NCBI RefSeq assembly: GCF_035222375.1
Contig: NC_085891.1
Location: 310,001 to 374,000 of the forward strand
Source of the DNA: Podospora pseudocomata
Taxonomy: Eukaryota > Ascomycota > Sordariomycetes > Sordariales > Podosporaceae
Direction: 5' to 3'
Length of the DNA: 64,000 nucleotides
Shown here: positions 1-11,897 of the stretch, piece after piece
Layout of the letters: the number at the start of each line of letters is the position of its first letter
Numbering within the stretch: position 1 is the first letter of the stretch
Program-made: the position numbers and the translations under genes
Notes under the pieces: model-generated
Seen by the model: the letters and a program-made list of their open reading frames with translations, nothing else
Databases searched by the model: none
What the model was told of the DNA's origin: nothing

Positions 1-1721
1 TTGCGGCCGTGGTTGGGACGGCTAGCCTCCTTGGGAGGCTCACCACCAACCATCTCGGCGACTGTCTGGGCGAGACCCAAGTCGATATCGGCCAATCGCG
101 TCACCATGCGCTCGTACACGACAGGATCCTCACAGTGGTCAAGCTCGAATCCGAGGGCGTTGATGATGTGGTTCTTCTCAACCGCCGACATACTGTTCCA
201 GAACAGTTGCGCCTGAGCAAAATGCTCCTTGAACTTGGCACTGCGGGCGCGGGCCTTGATGCCAGCAACCTTCTCAGCGTACTCAACATACCCGCCTTCC
301 TCGTGAGTAGCAGGCTTGACCTTCTCAAACCGGTTGGGCCAGTAGTTGACGGTGCCTTTGGTGATGGTGTGGCGCATAGCACCATCGCGGTTGAAGTTCA
401 TGACGGGGCATACTGGGCGGTTGATGGGAAGCTCCTGCCAGTTGATGCCCAGACGGCTCAATTGTGTATCGAAATAACTGAAGTTGCGGCCTTGGAGAAG
501 AGGGTCATCGGAGAAGCCAATACCGGGGACGATGTGGCTTGTGCAGAATGCAACCTGCTCAGTCTGTGGGAAGAACTCGTCTGGGTTGCGGTTGAGCTCG
601 AACTCGCCAATGTAACGCACGGGTACCAGATCCTCGGGCCAGATCTTGGTAGCATCCAAGATGTCGAAGTCGAACTTGTGCTCATCAGCTTCAGGGATCA
701 CCTGAATACCGAACTTCCACTTGGGGAAGACACCGTTCTCGATGGCCTCCCACAGGTCCTTGCGGTGGAAGTCTGGATCCTGGCCGGCAAGCTTGAGGGC
801 CTCGTCCCAGATAAGAGAGTGCACGCCGAGTTCAGGGGTGAAGATGAACTTGACAAAGTGACGCTCTCCCTTGGCGTTGATGAGCGTGAAGGTGTTGACG
901 CCAAATCCTTGCATCATGCGGTACGAACGAGGAATACCTCTGTCGCTCATCTAACGGGCCCGGCATGTTAGCTCTCCAGTCACGTCAACAGAGCCATCAG
1001 GTCACAACTTACCGCCCACATGAACATGTGCGTCGCCTCGGTGTGGTTGTACTGGAAATCCCAGAAGTTGTTATGGGCTGTCTGGGCCTGAGGAACCTCG
1101 TTGTGTGGCTCGGGTTTGCCAGCATGGATGACATCGGGAAACTTGATAGCGTCCTGAATGAAGAACACGGGAATATTGTTGGCGACAATATCCCAGTTTC
1201 CTTCCTGTGTGTAGAACTTGATCGCAAAACCTCGCACATCGCGAACGGTATCAGCGCTGCCACGGCTACCGAGCACTGTCGAAAACCGGATAAAAATGGG
1301 CGTCTCGCGCGATGTGTCGGTAAGGATTGGAGCAAAAGTGACATCCTCGGCACTCTCGAAGAGCTTGAACTTGCCGAAGGCACCGCTGCCACGGGCATGG
1401 ACGACGCGCTCTGGGATTCTTTCGTGGTCGAACCTGTGGATCTGTCCAGGTGTCAGTTGTGAGTTGGCAAGAAGTGAGCCATAAAAAACATACTCTCTCG
1501 CGAGCAAAGGGGTCTTCCAACAGCATGGGACCAGTCTTGTCGTTGTTGACGATCTTGAGCCAGTCATCGGCAGAGGTCTGCTTGACACCATAGTCTGTTG
1601 TGAGGCGGGCCTTGTCTGACATCTCCTTGGTCTCCTTCTGAAGGTCGGCGACCTTGTCACCCCCTCGGGGCCCAAGAACGGCGTGCTGTACTTTCTCCAT
1701 GGAGGGCAAATAACTGGCCAT
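1..1721 (-). CDS. Large-subunit (clade 2) catalase, 3' end outside window
   Basis: Decomposes hydrogen peroxide to water and oxygen with haem. Three visible exons: 1721-1494, 1441-1013 and 950 to beyond base 1; the introns (1442-1493, GTATGT...ACAG; 951-1012, GTAAGT...TTAG) restore one frame, about 535 residues so far. Visible hallmarks are the catalytic His in [12 protein letters not shown], the Asn region [14 protein letters not shown], and the haem-ligand Tyr segment [14 protein letters not shown]. The roughly 70-residue N-terminal arm ahead of the core and the overall sequence recall Neurospora CAT-1 and other large fungal catalases, whose C-terminal flavodoxin-like domain would lie left of the window. 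The start at 1721 (MASYLPS) is preferred; an in-frame ATG at 1700 is equally plausible. A 320-codon open frame on the opposite strand (9-971) is a shadow. Confidence 0.96.
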
Positions 1722-2373
1722 ACAACGTGTTGGTCGAGCTGGAGGTGTGTGCAATTGGTGGGCGAGGGTACTGAGAGTTGGTGCTGGGTAGCGCAGATAG
1801 GATTCGGGATGGAAAAGAGAATCAGTATACTACAAGAATTCCATTGATAGAAACAATGGCATCTGGGGAAGCTGCTATAAAGGTGCGGTTTGGGGCAGCC
1901 GGCACTTCAATGTCCATGACGTCAATGAAGACGGAGGACCAGTCGCGTCAGCGGGGTATTCACCCCGGTGGGGGATTGCAATGCCCATGATTGGATGCAT
2001 GCTCTGGCATTCCCATCTGAAAACATCTCGATGAGCCTCCCAGTCACGATCGTCCCGACTTTATTGCTCATCCAGAGCTTGTTGCACTTGCTGCAAATGG
2101 TCAAATGTGGATGCAAAAGCCGCGACTTCAGAGTCTCTGATGTCATGCAGCCCAAATAGCTCCGTCTGGCCCTGATTGGCCAACCAAGCACAACCCTGAT
2201 GCCCTGGAACCCCCGCCCCCACCTTCCAAGAAGCCAAGAACACACCCGAAAGGGAATTTCATTTTCAGGTCCAGGCAACATCCATTAGAGATTAAATGTT
2301 TGTTCATTATTACATGCACGGACATAAACTTCTAAAATAACGCCCTTGAAGTATACAGCCCCTCTCAACTCAC
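1722..2373. other. Intergenic, catalase 5' side
   Basis: Upstream region of the catalase gene and downstream region of the Gly-rich mini-gene. I see no further convincing coding frame or RNA gene in it. Confidence 0.5.
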
Positions 2374-2613
2374 TTAGCAACGCCTTCCATACCCTCCATA
2401 ACCACCATGATGTCGCCCACCCATCCTCGGCCCTGAACCCATCATGACAGGCCCATGTCTTCTTCGACCGCCCCCCATCATTCCGCCAAACCCTCCTCCG
2501 CCGCCATAACCATGTCCTCCCCCGCAGCCGTTTTGGACTACCACTGGTCTGGGTCCTGCGCCATAGGCACCCCCGTAGCGACGGGATGATTTAGATCCGA
2601 AACCGAAGCACAT
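2374..2613 (-). CDS. Small Gly/Arg/Met-rich protein, 79 aa
   Basis: Single-exon frame starting MCFGFGSKSSRRYGG and ending GYGRRC. About a third of the residues are glycine, with GGG runs, a basic GGGRRRHG patch and a short hydrophobic PVVVQNG segment. No signal peptide or membrane helix. The ATG sits in a good context (A at -3, CACCATG). Small proteins with an MCFG start and Gly/His-rich tails are common in Sordariomycetes, but I know of no assigned function. The Cys at position 2 of the chain and the Cys end could be lipidation or metal contacts; that is a guess. Low complexity makes a chance frame possible. Confidence 0.55.
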   Translation of the reverse strand: MCFGFGSKSSRRYGGAYGAGPRPVVVQNGCGGGHGYGGGGGFGGMMGGGRRRHGPVMMGSGPRMGGRHHGGYGGYGRRC

Positions 2614-3131
2614 GGTGTTTTGACTTGTGAATGTTGCAGCTTAAGTTAAGTATGCTGACAGTTGGTGGTCTGATGTTGACTTGTGGCAGTAGACGTTGAT
2701 GTGTGTTTTGAATTCTGGTCTTTGATCTTTTGGATGGAAATCGTGTGCGTGACAACTTGGTTGAGGTTGAATGTTCTGTGATGAGCCCGTTGATGTGTTC
2801 GATGAGAACCTTCAACTGTTCATGTCTTGACAGACTTTATATCCCCAAGTCTTCAGCGTTTGTCTGGCTGGCGTCGTCATCGCTTCAACCATATCTCAAG
2901 AGTGAGATGGTGAGGACGCAAGCCAAGGTAAACTGTTATCACTCTCAACTAGGCATGATGTCACTCCAGCCTTTGAGCCTCTGTGAGATAGCGAATGCCA
3001 GCTTCGAAATGTGGGGTTCAGGTTGAAACAAGCTTCACGCTCGTCCCGGTAGGGACTTGGGACGCGACGACAAAGCCGACAAACCAAGGAGAACCAATCG
3101 CCACCCTTGCCGAATTCCGGTCTATTCGTGT
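2614..3131. other. Intergenic
   Basis: Promoter side of the Gly-rich mini-gene and 3' side of the dehydratase gene. Only short, overlapping frames without recognisable content. Confidence 0.5.
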
Positions 3132-4228
3132 CTATTTCGTTTTATCACCGGATGCAAGTGCCGTTGCCAACAGCTGGTCGGTAACCAACTTAGCTTTGTG
3201 CGCGAAGCCCATCAAGTCATCACCATACTTTTCTTTAAACTTGCCATCAAACACCTCTACACTGACCCAGCCCCTAAAACCTGTTCTGAGCACTGCTTCA
3301 GCGAACTCCACGATTGGGAGGTATCCCCCGTCATATCTTTGGTTCTCAGTCAGCTCCAGTACACGCCAAGTGTTGAGTCGTGGAACGGAACTTACGGCAG
3401 GGGTCTCCAGTCGTGACTCCATCTCCCTCTAGGTCTCAGGCCTTGTTCTACCACATCTGCCAGTGGCTCATCCATCTTGTATGCGTCACTTATCTGCAGG
3501 AAATAGATATTATCCGACGGGACCGTGCGCGACAGCTCTTCAAGACTGTCCTTATACCGCACGGTGAGGTCTGCAGCCGAGACCCCTTCAATGAGACGTG
3601 ACGCTGTAGTTGGATCTCCCCATTCCCCACCAGCTGTCTGGAATGTATCCAGACACAGTCCAATGTTGGGCCGATCAACCATCTTGACAATTTCCCAAAC
3701 CTCCTTCCATGTGGGAGCCCGTGTTGCCCAGCACCAATTCTCATAAGCAAGTTTGAAGCCGTGTGGCGCAAGCATATCGGCCAGCTCCCGGAGGTCCGCT
3801 GCCAGATCCGAAAAGGAGGATGAGATGCCCGCCGAGTCGGACGAACCAACTTGGAGCATGTCAATGCCTGTGGCATCCATGATTCTGATCCAGCCTTTCG
3901 CGCGAGCAAACGCGTCCTGACGCTCACGGCTTCCAGCAGGCCAGCCTTCAAAGTTTGCAAAGGGTTGGAGGACCATGATGACAAGTTCGTGGCGGCTGCA
4001 GAGATCCTTTACTGCCTTTGCTGCCTCACAGAGGGTATCGTAATCGTCTTCGGCGACATCGCGGCCAAAGTGCAGCGTAGCGTATGAGAGCAAGTCTGGG
4101 AAGGAGAGTTCTATGCCTTGAAAGCCGGCTGCGCGGATGGCTTCGATCTTTTGGTGCAGTGTGTGTTTTGGCAAGCCGATGGAGCATGATGCGAAGGCGA
4201 GGGGAACCTGTGTTGTCGACATCGTCAT
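3132..4228 (-). CDS. 3-dehydroshikimate dehydratase-like TIM-barrel protein (QutC/QA-4 type)
   Basis: Exons 4228-3396 and 3336-3132 are joined across a 59-bp intron (GTAAGT, branch GCTGAC, acceptor AAAG), giving 345 residues, the usual length of this family. Members convert 3-dehydroshikimate to protocatechuate in quinate/aromatic catabolism, in the cytosol. The xylose-isomerase-like AP-endonuclease-2 barrel is visible: CSIGLPKHTL start, YENWCWATRAPTWKE with a metal-site Glu, GLCLDTFQTAG with Asp, and VSVEVFDG near the end, each matching a position in Neurospora QA-4 as I recall it. The gene is divergent from the broken 6-phosphogluconate dehydrogenase gene 267 bp away, so the two may once have shared control. 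Substrate is inferred; a related sugar-isomerase role cannot be excluded. Confidence 0.82.
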
Positions 4229-4495
4229 TCGTTCGGATACTTGGGCGGGATTTCGATATTGGGCGAACAGAGGTGGTAAAGTGAGGCCACAAAATCACCT
4301 TTTAGGAGACTCTCGAGAAAGTCGTGACTTCGATGATGTCAGCGTTACTCGACACCACCCCACACCATCACCCTTCAACCAATCCCGACAATTGATCAAC
4401 AAATGCAAAGAAGAGGTCGAGCCATCCCATGACAATGCTGAGCAACTCTCCACCTCACCGACACGGGCAAAGACAGATATTTTGTAAGCATCACC

Positions 4496-6056
4496 ATGGA
4501 TGTCAACAAAATTGGAATGATAGACACAGGCTCCATGGGGGGCCTAATGTCTCTCCTCCCAGCCGACCACAACATCCACGCGCACTTTTACGACCCTGAC
4601 CGCCCCAACGTCAAGAAGCTTCTCTCTCAAGCAGCCGACACAAACCACTCAGACAAAATAACCCATCATGAAGTCCACAAGTCTCTCTGTTCGGCTCTCC
4701 CTTCCGACTCCCCCAAGGTCTTCATATTTTCCATCCCCCACGGTGGAGCCAGATGCCAGCATTTCTGACGTATCCCCGTTCCTCAAGAAGGGCGATATCA
4801 TCATGGATGCCTAAAGTGAGCACTACCGCGCCACCGAGCGCAGACAGGAGGAGCTCAAGAGGATCGGGGTGCATTACATTGGTATGGGTGTGTCTGGAGG
4901 GTACCAGTCCGCAATGCAGGGCCCAAGTATATCTCCGGGATGAGCTGATCAGGCGCTGGACGCCGTGATCCCATTCCTGGAGAAAATAGCGACAAAGGAT
5001 GGGAAGAGAAGACCATGTGTGAAGAAGCTGGGGCCGGGCGGGACTGGGCACTATGTCAAAATGGTTCACAATGGAATCGAGCACGGGATGATGACGGCGT
5101 TTTCTGAGGCTTGGGAAGTCATGATCACGGGGCTCGGCATGAGTTACGATGAGGTGGACGACGTCTTTCGAAAATGAAACGATAATGGTCCCTTGAGAGG
5201 GAACTTTCTGGTTGACATTGGCTCTCAAGTGTTTAAGATGAAAGGAAAGTGTGGGGAGCATGTTCTGGGGGATTTCAGTGACAAGGTCGTACAGGACGTC
5301 GACAATTCCGAGGGGACTGGGACGTGGGCTGCTGAGGAAGGAATTCGATTGCATGTGGTGCACCCGACGATAGCTCTGCCTCGCATCTTTCGTACGGCAT
5401 TGACTGATGCGGCCAAGAGAGAAAGCATCAAAAAGGCACTGGGCGGAGGTGTTCAGCCAGGCAAAATCAACGGCATTGTGGGTAGGAAGAAGTTCGTGCA
5501 GGAGGACGTCCAGCAGGTGGTGTATGCCTCGTTATTGATGTCTTTCATTCAGGGGCTACACATACTGTCAAGGGCGAGTCAGGAAAATGGATGGAACATC
5601 AACTTCCTAGATGTTCTGCAGGTCTGGAGGGCTGGGTACATCATTCAGAGCGATGGTATTGTTGATTTCCTTGAAGGCGTCTACAAGACCGGCAGGTTGG
5701 ACCATGATAACCTACTTGCTTCCACAAGTGTCACCGAAGAGCTTCAACGAGATTATCCGGGACTTGAAGCAGCGGTATGGCGAGCAATTGAGGCAGACCT
5801 TCACGTGCCAGCGTTGAGCGCCAGCCTAGAATACTTCAAGTACTCAAGCTCCACTAGTCTTCCAACCCAGTTCGGTAGGTTTAATTTTTGATACGTATCT
5901 TAACCCATACTAACTAACAGGCGCCTTACGGAGGAAGCCGAATTGAATTACTTTGGGGCTCATATGTTCAACCTCAGGTTCGAGGATCCAGGAAAGCCCG
6001 AAACTGGCAGTCATCATTTTGAGTGGAAGGAGGCTAAAGGCAGTCAGGAGACGTAG
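4496..6056 (+). pseudogene. Broken 6-phosphogluconate dehydrogenase paralogue
   Basis: Homology to NADP-dependent 6-phosphogluconate dehydrogenase runs the whole length: a degenerate Rossmann start (GMIDTGSMGG, where GLGSMG is usual), [41 protein letters not shown], and the C-terminal SASLEYFKYSSS and NYFGAHMFNL segments. It is not translatable as one protein. I see a frameshift near 4743, in-frame stops in the stretches at about 4813, 4939 and 5175 (one looks like TGG to TGA), and a further frame break around the apparent intron near 5876-5920. The C-to-T/G-to-A look of the stops fits RIP-like or CpG decay of a duplicated gene. A functional copy is expected elsewhere in the genome. Divergent from the dehydratase gene. 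Confidence 0.88.
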
Positions 6057-6310
6057 TTCCATGTGCAGATTGACCTTGCTCAGTTCATTAAGTGCCGTCA
6101 ACCAACCTAGTGACTTCGCCGCGCCTTGAAATAACCCGCCGGACAAAGCTAGTGGACTCGATGAAAGAGCCACTTTGCAGCGGTGAAGAGACTTGACCCT
6201 GCAGCTCCATCTTGTGAACTACTTGAGGGCCCTGCGGTGGGTTTGGCCGGACCCTCTTTCATGAAACCTCGAGTCCTAAACTACATGACACTCAAGTAGG
6301 CACTGACGAA

Positions 6311-8169
6311 TTACACCGCACTATGTCCACGGAATGCATTGCGCTTACTCCTTCGTGTGTCTGTCCCAGCAAAAGCAATCCTTTTCAAGTTGAAAACAGG
6401 GGCTGGGGGTGATGGAGTCTTGCTACTACTCTCAGCAGCCAGCTGAGAGTGAGACAAATCCGGACTCGGTGGTGGAATGTCGGCCTTTTCGTCTCTCCTT
6501 GCCGAGAGAGTGAAAAAGTCACGGATAAAGCTGTGGTCCAGTTTCCGAGGCCGCCTGTCCTCAGTCCAGTACCGCTCTTCACTGAGCTCCTTGGACAGAT
6601 GCTGTCTGAAGAACCGATCTTGCGATACCCACCACGTCCGCCAGAGAATAAAGATAATAAAGGTGAGTGGGAGCGCAAGGGCCCAGTAAAGCCAAAATCG
6701 TTCTGGCGTTTCGGGCAGCCTATCGCCATCGTATTCCTCGTCATTCCATTTTTCAAACATGGCCATGCCAAGGAGGCTGGCGATAAAATCACCCGGAAGG
6801 AACAGGGCTGTGATAACAGCTAGTGCTTTGAGGGAAGAGGAATCTCGAGTCGAGGTAACTGCCATGCGAGCTGTCAAGATATTGTCTTCCTGCTGCATCT
6901 TGGCATAGATCTGAAACGCTCCGTTAGCACGTTTGGTCAACCATTAGAGCAGAGCAGACTCACAATATCGATCTGAGATTTGCATCGAACTTCCAACATG
7001 TGTCGTTCAGTTTCCAGGCTCTTGCACAGCTGCTGCAGACTCTCGAGGTACTGCCTGATCTCATGCCAATGGGCTGACATTGGATCCTCAATGATGCGGG
7101 CACGAGCAAGACCTGTTACCGTCCGTCCAGATGCCGAGATCAAAGCGCCCTGAAGGTCGGGGCTGTCAATGTCATTCTCACTCTCGTACCTCACTTCTTC
7201 TAGTTCGTCACCTGCCCGCAAAATAACACCAACTGCCCTATCCATCCAGGTGATTGTGTCCAGCAGCTTGATAGACTTCTTGAAGGCGTCGTGTGCGTTC
7301 TTCATAAGCTCAGTGGGCCGCTTTGGATGACTGTACCCGCCGGTTGCACCTGAACTGGTCGAATTCGACCGGCTCTTTGGGCGGGAGTCGGTCGTTTCGA
7401 ACCCAGCCATGCGTTCAACATCTTGCTCCACCCTGGAGATGTCCTTCTCATTCTCAGCCACGGCGCGCTCAGAGAGCAAAAACTGCATCTGGAGCAAAAC
7501 AACGGGCGTGACCAATGGGTGGGCCCAATGGGGTTTGCAGGCCTGCATTCGTTCGCCATACTGCTCCAAGTCATCCACATCATGAATGTGCGGGTCATAG
7601 GACTGGCGCAAGAGCATTGTCGCCGTACGGTCGGGGATGCTGTATGTGAAAGACATAAAGTCGTAGGCTGGCCGCGGCTCTGTGGAGAAGCAGAGGATGA
7701 TGCTAAGCTTCTCGTGACGCTGATCCCAAAAAGTGGACTCGGTCGTGGTCCGGCGGAGATATTGGATTGTCGACGGGTGTAGTTTGAGGGCTTCGTAGTC
7801 AGCACGTGTGAGGTTCAGACCGTCGAGCGCGCCCTTTTCATAGGAGCTATAGTTCAGGCTGCGCCGCGCTATCACCTGCCTCACACGGCCTCGAAGTGCT
7901 GGATGTACGTGGTCGCCCTGGAGCACAAACTCGCCATCTCGGTCCACAGCATGGTTTTGTCGCAGAGCAAGCTCAAACATTCCACGCCCCTCCCAGTCCT
8001 CGGACAAGGCACACCGGCTCACCTCGCCGGCAGAAGACCCCGCCGAGGTTGGCTGGAACTGCTGAATGCGTGGTCTGGTGAAGGCAGCATACTCGTGGTA
8101 GGTAAGCTTTGGCGCGCCTTCGTGCACCAGGATGTCGCTTTCAAGGGCGTCGGTATCGTAATAAAACAT
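6311..8169 (-). CDS. CorA-like magnesium-transporter-family membrane protein, 601 aa
   Basis: Exons 8169-6964 and 6910-6311 join across a 53-bp intron (GTGAGT...TTTCAG, phase 0). The first 400 residues are a large soluble domain with a helical section before the membrane region. The C-terminal third has the CorA pattern: an amphipathic helix (QIYAKMQQEDNILTARMAV), a first membrane helix around LKALAVITALFLPGDFIASLLGM, and a second, FWLYWALALPLTFIIFILW. The GMN signature of true Mg channels is degenerate (LLGMAMF), as in many fungal CorA-like paralogues, so transport of Mg or Zn is not assured. An in-frame TGA lies just upstream of the chosen ATG unless another exon exists. The tail is basic and Ser/Pro-rich. 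Confidence 0.85.
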
Positions 8170-9143
8170 GGCTGTGTGCCGTCACTTCCGTGTGCCGAGA
8201 GAGTTGCCCAGAACTTGGGAGCGTCAGCCAACGCGTCGCCGGCGGTGTTTTCAAGCATGTTCAAATCTTTGTGGCGGTGAGATGCCCAGACTTCCACGTG
8301 GACATCCATGACAACCCACCCTTGGAAAAGGAGGGGTCGGGACGGTGATGATCAAATCCACACTTCCAAGGCCGTGGCAGAAAACAAATGGCTGGATCAA
8401 AAGGACTTTTTTCCATAGCCAATCGTTGGCAAGGCGTCGTTGACGAATACCCCACAGAATCCCCACAAGGAGCCGCATCAACCCGTGGCGCTACATCATT
8501 TTGGGATGGTAGTCCATAATTGCTGTTTTCAGCCTGAACAACTGTCTTCACAACATTCACAAACTCACGAGAATTCATAATTAAGGTGCTGAGGCAAGCT
8601 TGACAAGCTTTTAGCAACAAGGATTGCTTTCTTGGCGGAGGACGATACATGGAAGCTTCGATGTTGTTCATCTGTCCCAGAAAGGAAACCTGGAAGCTTG
8701 GAAGCTGATATCTTCACCCATCAACGAGAATGATGTTTTTCCTTAGGGTTCAAGCCACAACAGTGTCCAATTTCCAATTTCTTTTTTTGGAGTCTTCGAT
8801 GGGCTGGATGGCCTCACACTGTGGCTTTGTGTGTTGCACAAAAGTCAAGGCATACCAAACGGAGACGGGTGTAATCTAGTAGGCTTTTAATCCGTCCCCG
8901 ATGCTTTTCACCACGCTTTCCCATAGAGCAGAGCGGGTACGAACAGTCCAATAGCTACTTGACCTGTCTTGTAGATAAATGAACTACCCCGAAGTATTTG
9001 TTTGCACTTTACCACTTGATATACATATAGATAGGTAATCTAATCGACCACGCCTTGACTCCTCGCAGTGAAACCTTGACCCCATCATCTCACTCTGTCC
9101 TTATTCCTTTAGGTACTTTATACCAAAGCGTTCAAACTCAATC
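8170..9143. other. Intergenic, CorA-like gene 5' side
   Basis: A 136-codon minus-strand frame (8671-8261) lies here but lacks family features and overlaps another frame that could equally be leader sequence. I see nothing else supportable. Confidence 0.4.
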
Positions 9144-9515
9144 ATGATAACCGAATCTAACCGTATCGGCGCCGAAGCCATTATCGCTCTTGTTGGGGTC
9201 TGTTTGGCGGTGCCAGCAGGAGCTGTGGCCCTTTGGAAATGTGTCAAACGATTCAGGAAAGGACACCGTCAGGGAGGCTGCGAAGGTAGGAAACACTATC
9301 TCCTACTTCAATTGTGGCCACGGCGTGTTGAATCTTCCGTCATTGCAGTAGGGTATAGTTCTGTTCACTCTCTTTCCTGCCCTTTTCCAGTTGATCAACA
9401 ATGCCACCGTTCAGCATGCCAAGTGCGGCCAAACTTCACCCGAACAACGATAACGTTACATTTACATTATCATTGTGCCCTACCACCCACACCTGCGCAG
9501 AAGAAGCTGGCATAA
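9144..9515 (+). CDS. Possible small single-pass membrane protein
   Basis: The frame opens with ATG at 9144 and encodes a clear membrane segment, AEAIIALVGVCLAVPAGAVA, followed by a basic stop-transfer stretch (KCVKRFRKGHRQ). After the first 46 codons the composition changes and a GTAGGA donor appears near 9284, with acceptor-like CAG at about 9349 and 9416, so the downstream part of the 123-codon frame may be intron plus second exon. Short proteins of this build are frequent but unnamed in ascomycetes. No function can be assigned, and chance is a real alternative. Confidence 0.3.
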   Translation: MITESNRIGAEAIIALVGVCLAVPAGAVALWKCVKRFRKGHRQGGCEGRKHYLLLQLWPRRVESSVIAVGYSSVHSLSCPFPVDQQCHRSACQVRPNFTRTTITLHLHYHCALPPTPAQKKLA

Positions 9516-9899
9516 GCAATCATCCCTCTCAGTGATTAACGTCTCAGCGATTCAAATCAGATAGGTATTCCATTTTTCAATCATGTAGGTATGTTGTACG
9601 GCAGCGAAGATGTTGTTAATTGTTGTTGTTATTAAGTACAAGTTAATCAACTCCAGAGAGCAACACCTTTTCCATATCCTTTACATGTGGACCTCAGGGC
9701 CAAAACCCTAAACACCTGACTGCCAACCCACAGGAGTATTGCTCCCACAAGGTACTTGTTCATGTATGATGCCCTTCCAGCAAACAGCCACCGTCATTTT
9801 TTCCCCAGACCATTTCTGCCCACATGTCTCCACCTCACCCTTGGCAACGTCTTGGACCCCTGAACCCCTGAACCAAACAAAATACGATATAAACTTTGC
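9516..9899. other. Intergenic
   Basis: 3' side of the laccase gene. Contains TTG/ATT-rich sequence near 9610-9640; no gene seen. Confidence 0.5.
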
Positions 9900-11897
9900 T
9901 CACGCGATCCTCCTCCAAGCAGGCTCCCTCTTTTCCACCTCTTCCCCCTCCCTCCTCCTCAACCCGCTATCCAGCTTCGGCAGATACGGACTCGTCTTGG
10001 CATATCGCCTCCACGCATCGCAATTCGGCACCAGCTGATCCAACGGCATCATCCTCTTGATCTCATCCTTCCTCTCCAAGAACTGCACCCCCAGACCCAT
10101 AGCCACATGCCACCCGATATGGCAATGCATCAGCCACACACCAGGGTTATCAGTCTTGTACCCAATCACCAGCCAACTATTCCCCGGCATCTGCACCACG
10201 TCTCGTCGAATGGGGTTGTTGAACGTGAGCTGGCTTTTCATCGTGTTGATGTTGAAGGTACCCGACCCGATGCCAAGGGTGAGAAAGTCGTGGCCGTGGA
10301 GGTGGATGGGATGGGGCAAGGCGAAGTCGTTTTGGATGACCCAAAAGACCCACTGGTCGGCTTGGGGGACGTCGATGAGGTTTGTCGCTCCCGGCCAGGA
10401 GCTGTTGTTCTCGAGGACGTACTCGAGAATGGGGTGGTCCCACTCGACGTTGATGGGGGTGTTCTTGACGCGCCACTCAAACACCTGGCCCCGGCCGTGG
10501 TTGGGGAACTCGAGGGTGACGGGGAGGGTTCCGACCGCGGAGCCGGCAAAGGCGGTGGAGGGCACGGTGCGGGTGAGGATGGGAGAGAAGCCGGTCTCGC
10601 CGTTGCAGGTGGCGACACGGGGAGTGCCGCGGTTTGTAGGGAGGGCGGTGGTGCTTGCGCCTTGGTAGCTGATGATGGCGGCCGGGAAAAGATTACGGGA
10701 TCGACCGCAGTTGTTGTTGGCTTCGAGAGTGGCATTAAGCCAGTAGTTGCCCACAGCTTGGTTGGCCTCGATGATGACATCGTAGCGCTGGCCCACGGCC
10801 ATGAAAAGGGAAGAGCGCACGACTGGATTGACTGGAACAAGGTCGTTCGTAATCACGGTGAAGTTGTGGCCTACGAGAGAGATAACAAAGGAGTTGTCGA
10901 CACTGGCATTGATGAGGCGGAGAAGATGTTTCTTGCCGGGGGTGAGAGTGAGACGGTCATAAGAGCCCCCACGGCTTGCGCCAAGTGGATGAATGTTCTT
11001 GCCTCTGAAGAGGATATTGTCGCTGTCAGGAGGAGGGCCATTGCTGACCAACTCCGCTCGCAGGTGAAGTCGATCAGCAGTTTCGTGATAGTAGTCATTG
11101 ATCATGTAAGGGCCGAGGTCGATGTCATAGTTGGCCGCTGCAGGGCCATGCACGATCAAGGGTCCTACAACACCATTACCATATTGGTTGGAATAATGGC
11201 TGTGATACCACGAGGTGCCATATTGGGTGACGTGGAAATCATATGTCTTCATGGATCCAGGTGGGATAGGACACTCGGTCACTCCGTTGGCACCATCCTG
11301 GTTACTTTCGCCGTACTGGCGAATTCCATGCCAGTGAATAGACGTTCTGGTCACGAGTCAGAAATTAATGCAACTATCATTGACGGCAAGTATATCGTAC
11401 CCGTTGTCTTGCATGTCATTGTACACATTGACAATGATATAGTCACCCCAATCAGCTTCAATCGTGGGTCCAGGGAATTGGTCTGCCAGCATGTTAGAAA
11501 GCGACATCAGACAAGAGTGAATGGATGATAACGTGCTATTGATGAGCATCGCTGGTTTCCTGACACCATCCGGACCAAGCCAATTTGTGACATTGGTGAT
11601 GTGAAAGTCGTACTATACAAAGTATGAGTTCAAGTCAAAAGTTCGGGATAAGATGAGGGGACCACCTACCACTCGGTTGTTAAATGCTGGTGGGTTGATG
11701 TTGTCATAATCTGTGCTGATGTTCCAGTTATTCTTCCAACACCGTCGATTTGTGGCATTATTTTGCCCGCATGGCTTGCCTCCGGGTATGATGGTCTGCC
11801 GGGGGAGGAGGTGTATGACTGGAGAGGGTGCTGGTGAAGCCACAACTAGTGCAGCAGTGGCCAGCAATACTGCCGAAACTTTGGTGAGCCCCAACAT
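9900..11897 (-). CDS. Secreted laccase (ascomycete multicopper oxidase), 610 aa
   Basis: Oxidises phenols while reducing oxygen to water; extracellular. Four exons: 11897-11670, 11612-11537, 11482-11401 and 11346-9900. Introns 1 and 3 are GT-AG; intron 2 (11483-11536) reads as a GC-AG intron with branch CTAAC. A signal peptide (residues 1-20) and a short pro-segment ending LLPRQ precede the mature start. Copper ligands are all present: HWHG (133-136), WYHSH (around 175-179), HPIHLHGHDF, and HCHIGWHVAMGL. Near the end, DSGL (588-591) is the C-terminal plug typical of ascomycete laccases, followed by a 19-residue charged tail that family knowledge says is cleaved off. A 473-codon frame on the other strand is an artefact of GC-rich codons. 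Confidence 0.96.

Noticed and set aside
9-971. A 320-codon plus-strand open frame antisense to catalase
   Set aside because: It mirrors the GC-rich codons of the real catalase exon, has no family features and ends at the intron.
8261-8671. 136-codon minus-strand frame upstream of the CorA-like gene
   Set aside because: No domain, overlaps another frame, and no splice link to the CorA-like start could be found; probably leader sequence.
10107-11528. A 473-codon plus-strand open frame antisense to laccase
   Set aside because: Opposite strand holds all copper ligand motifs; the long frame is a by-product of codon bias and crosses the laccase introns.
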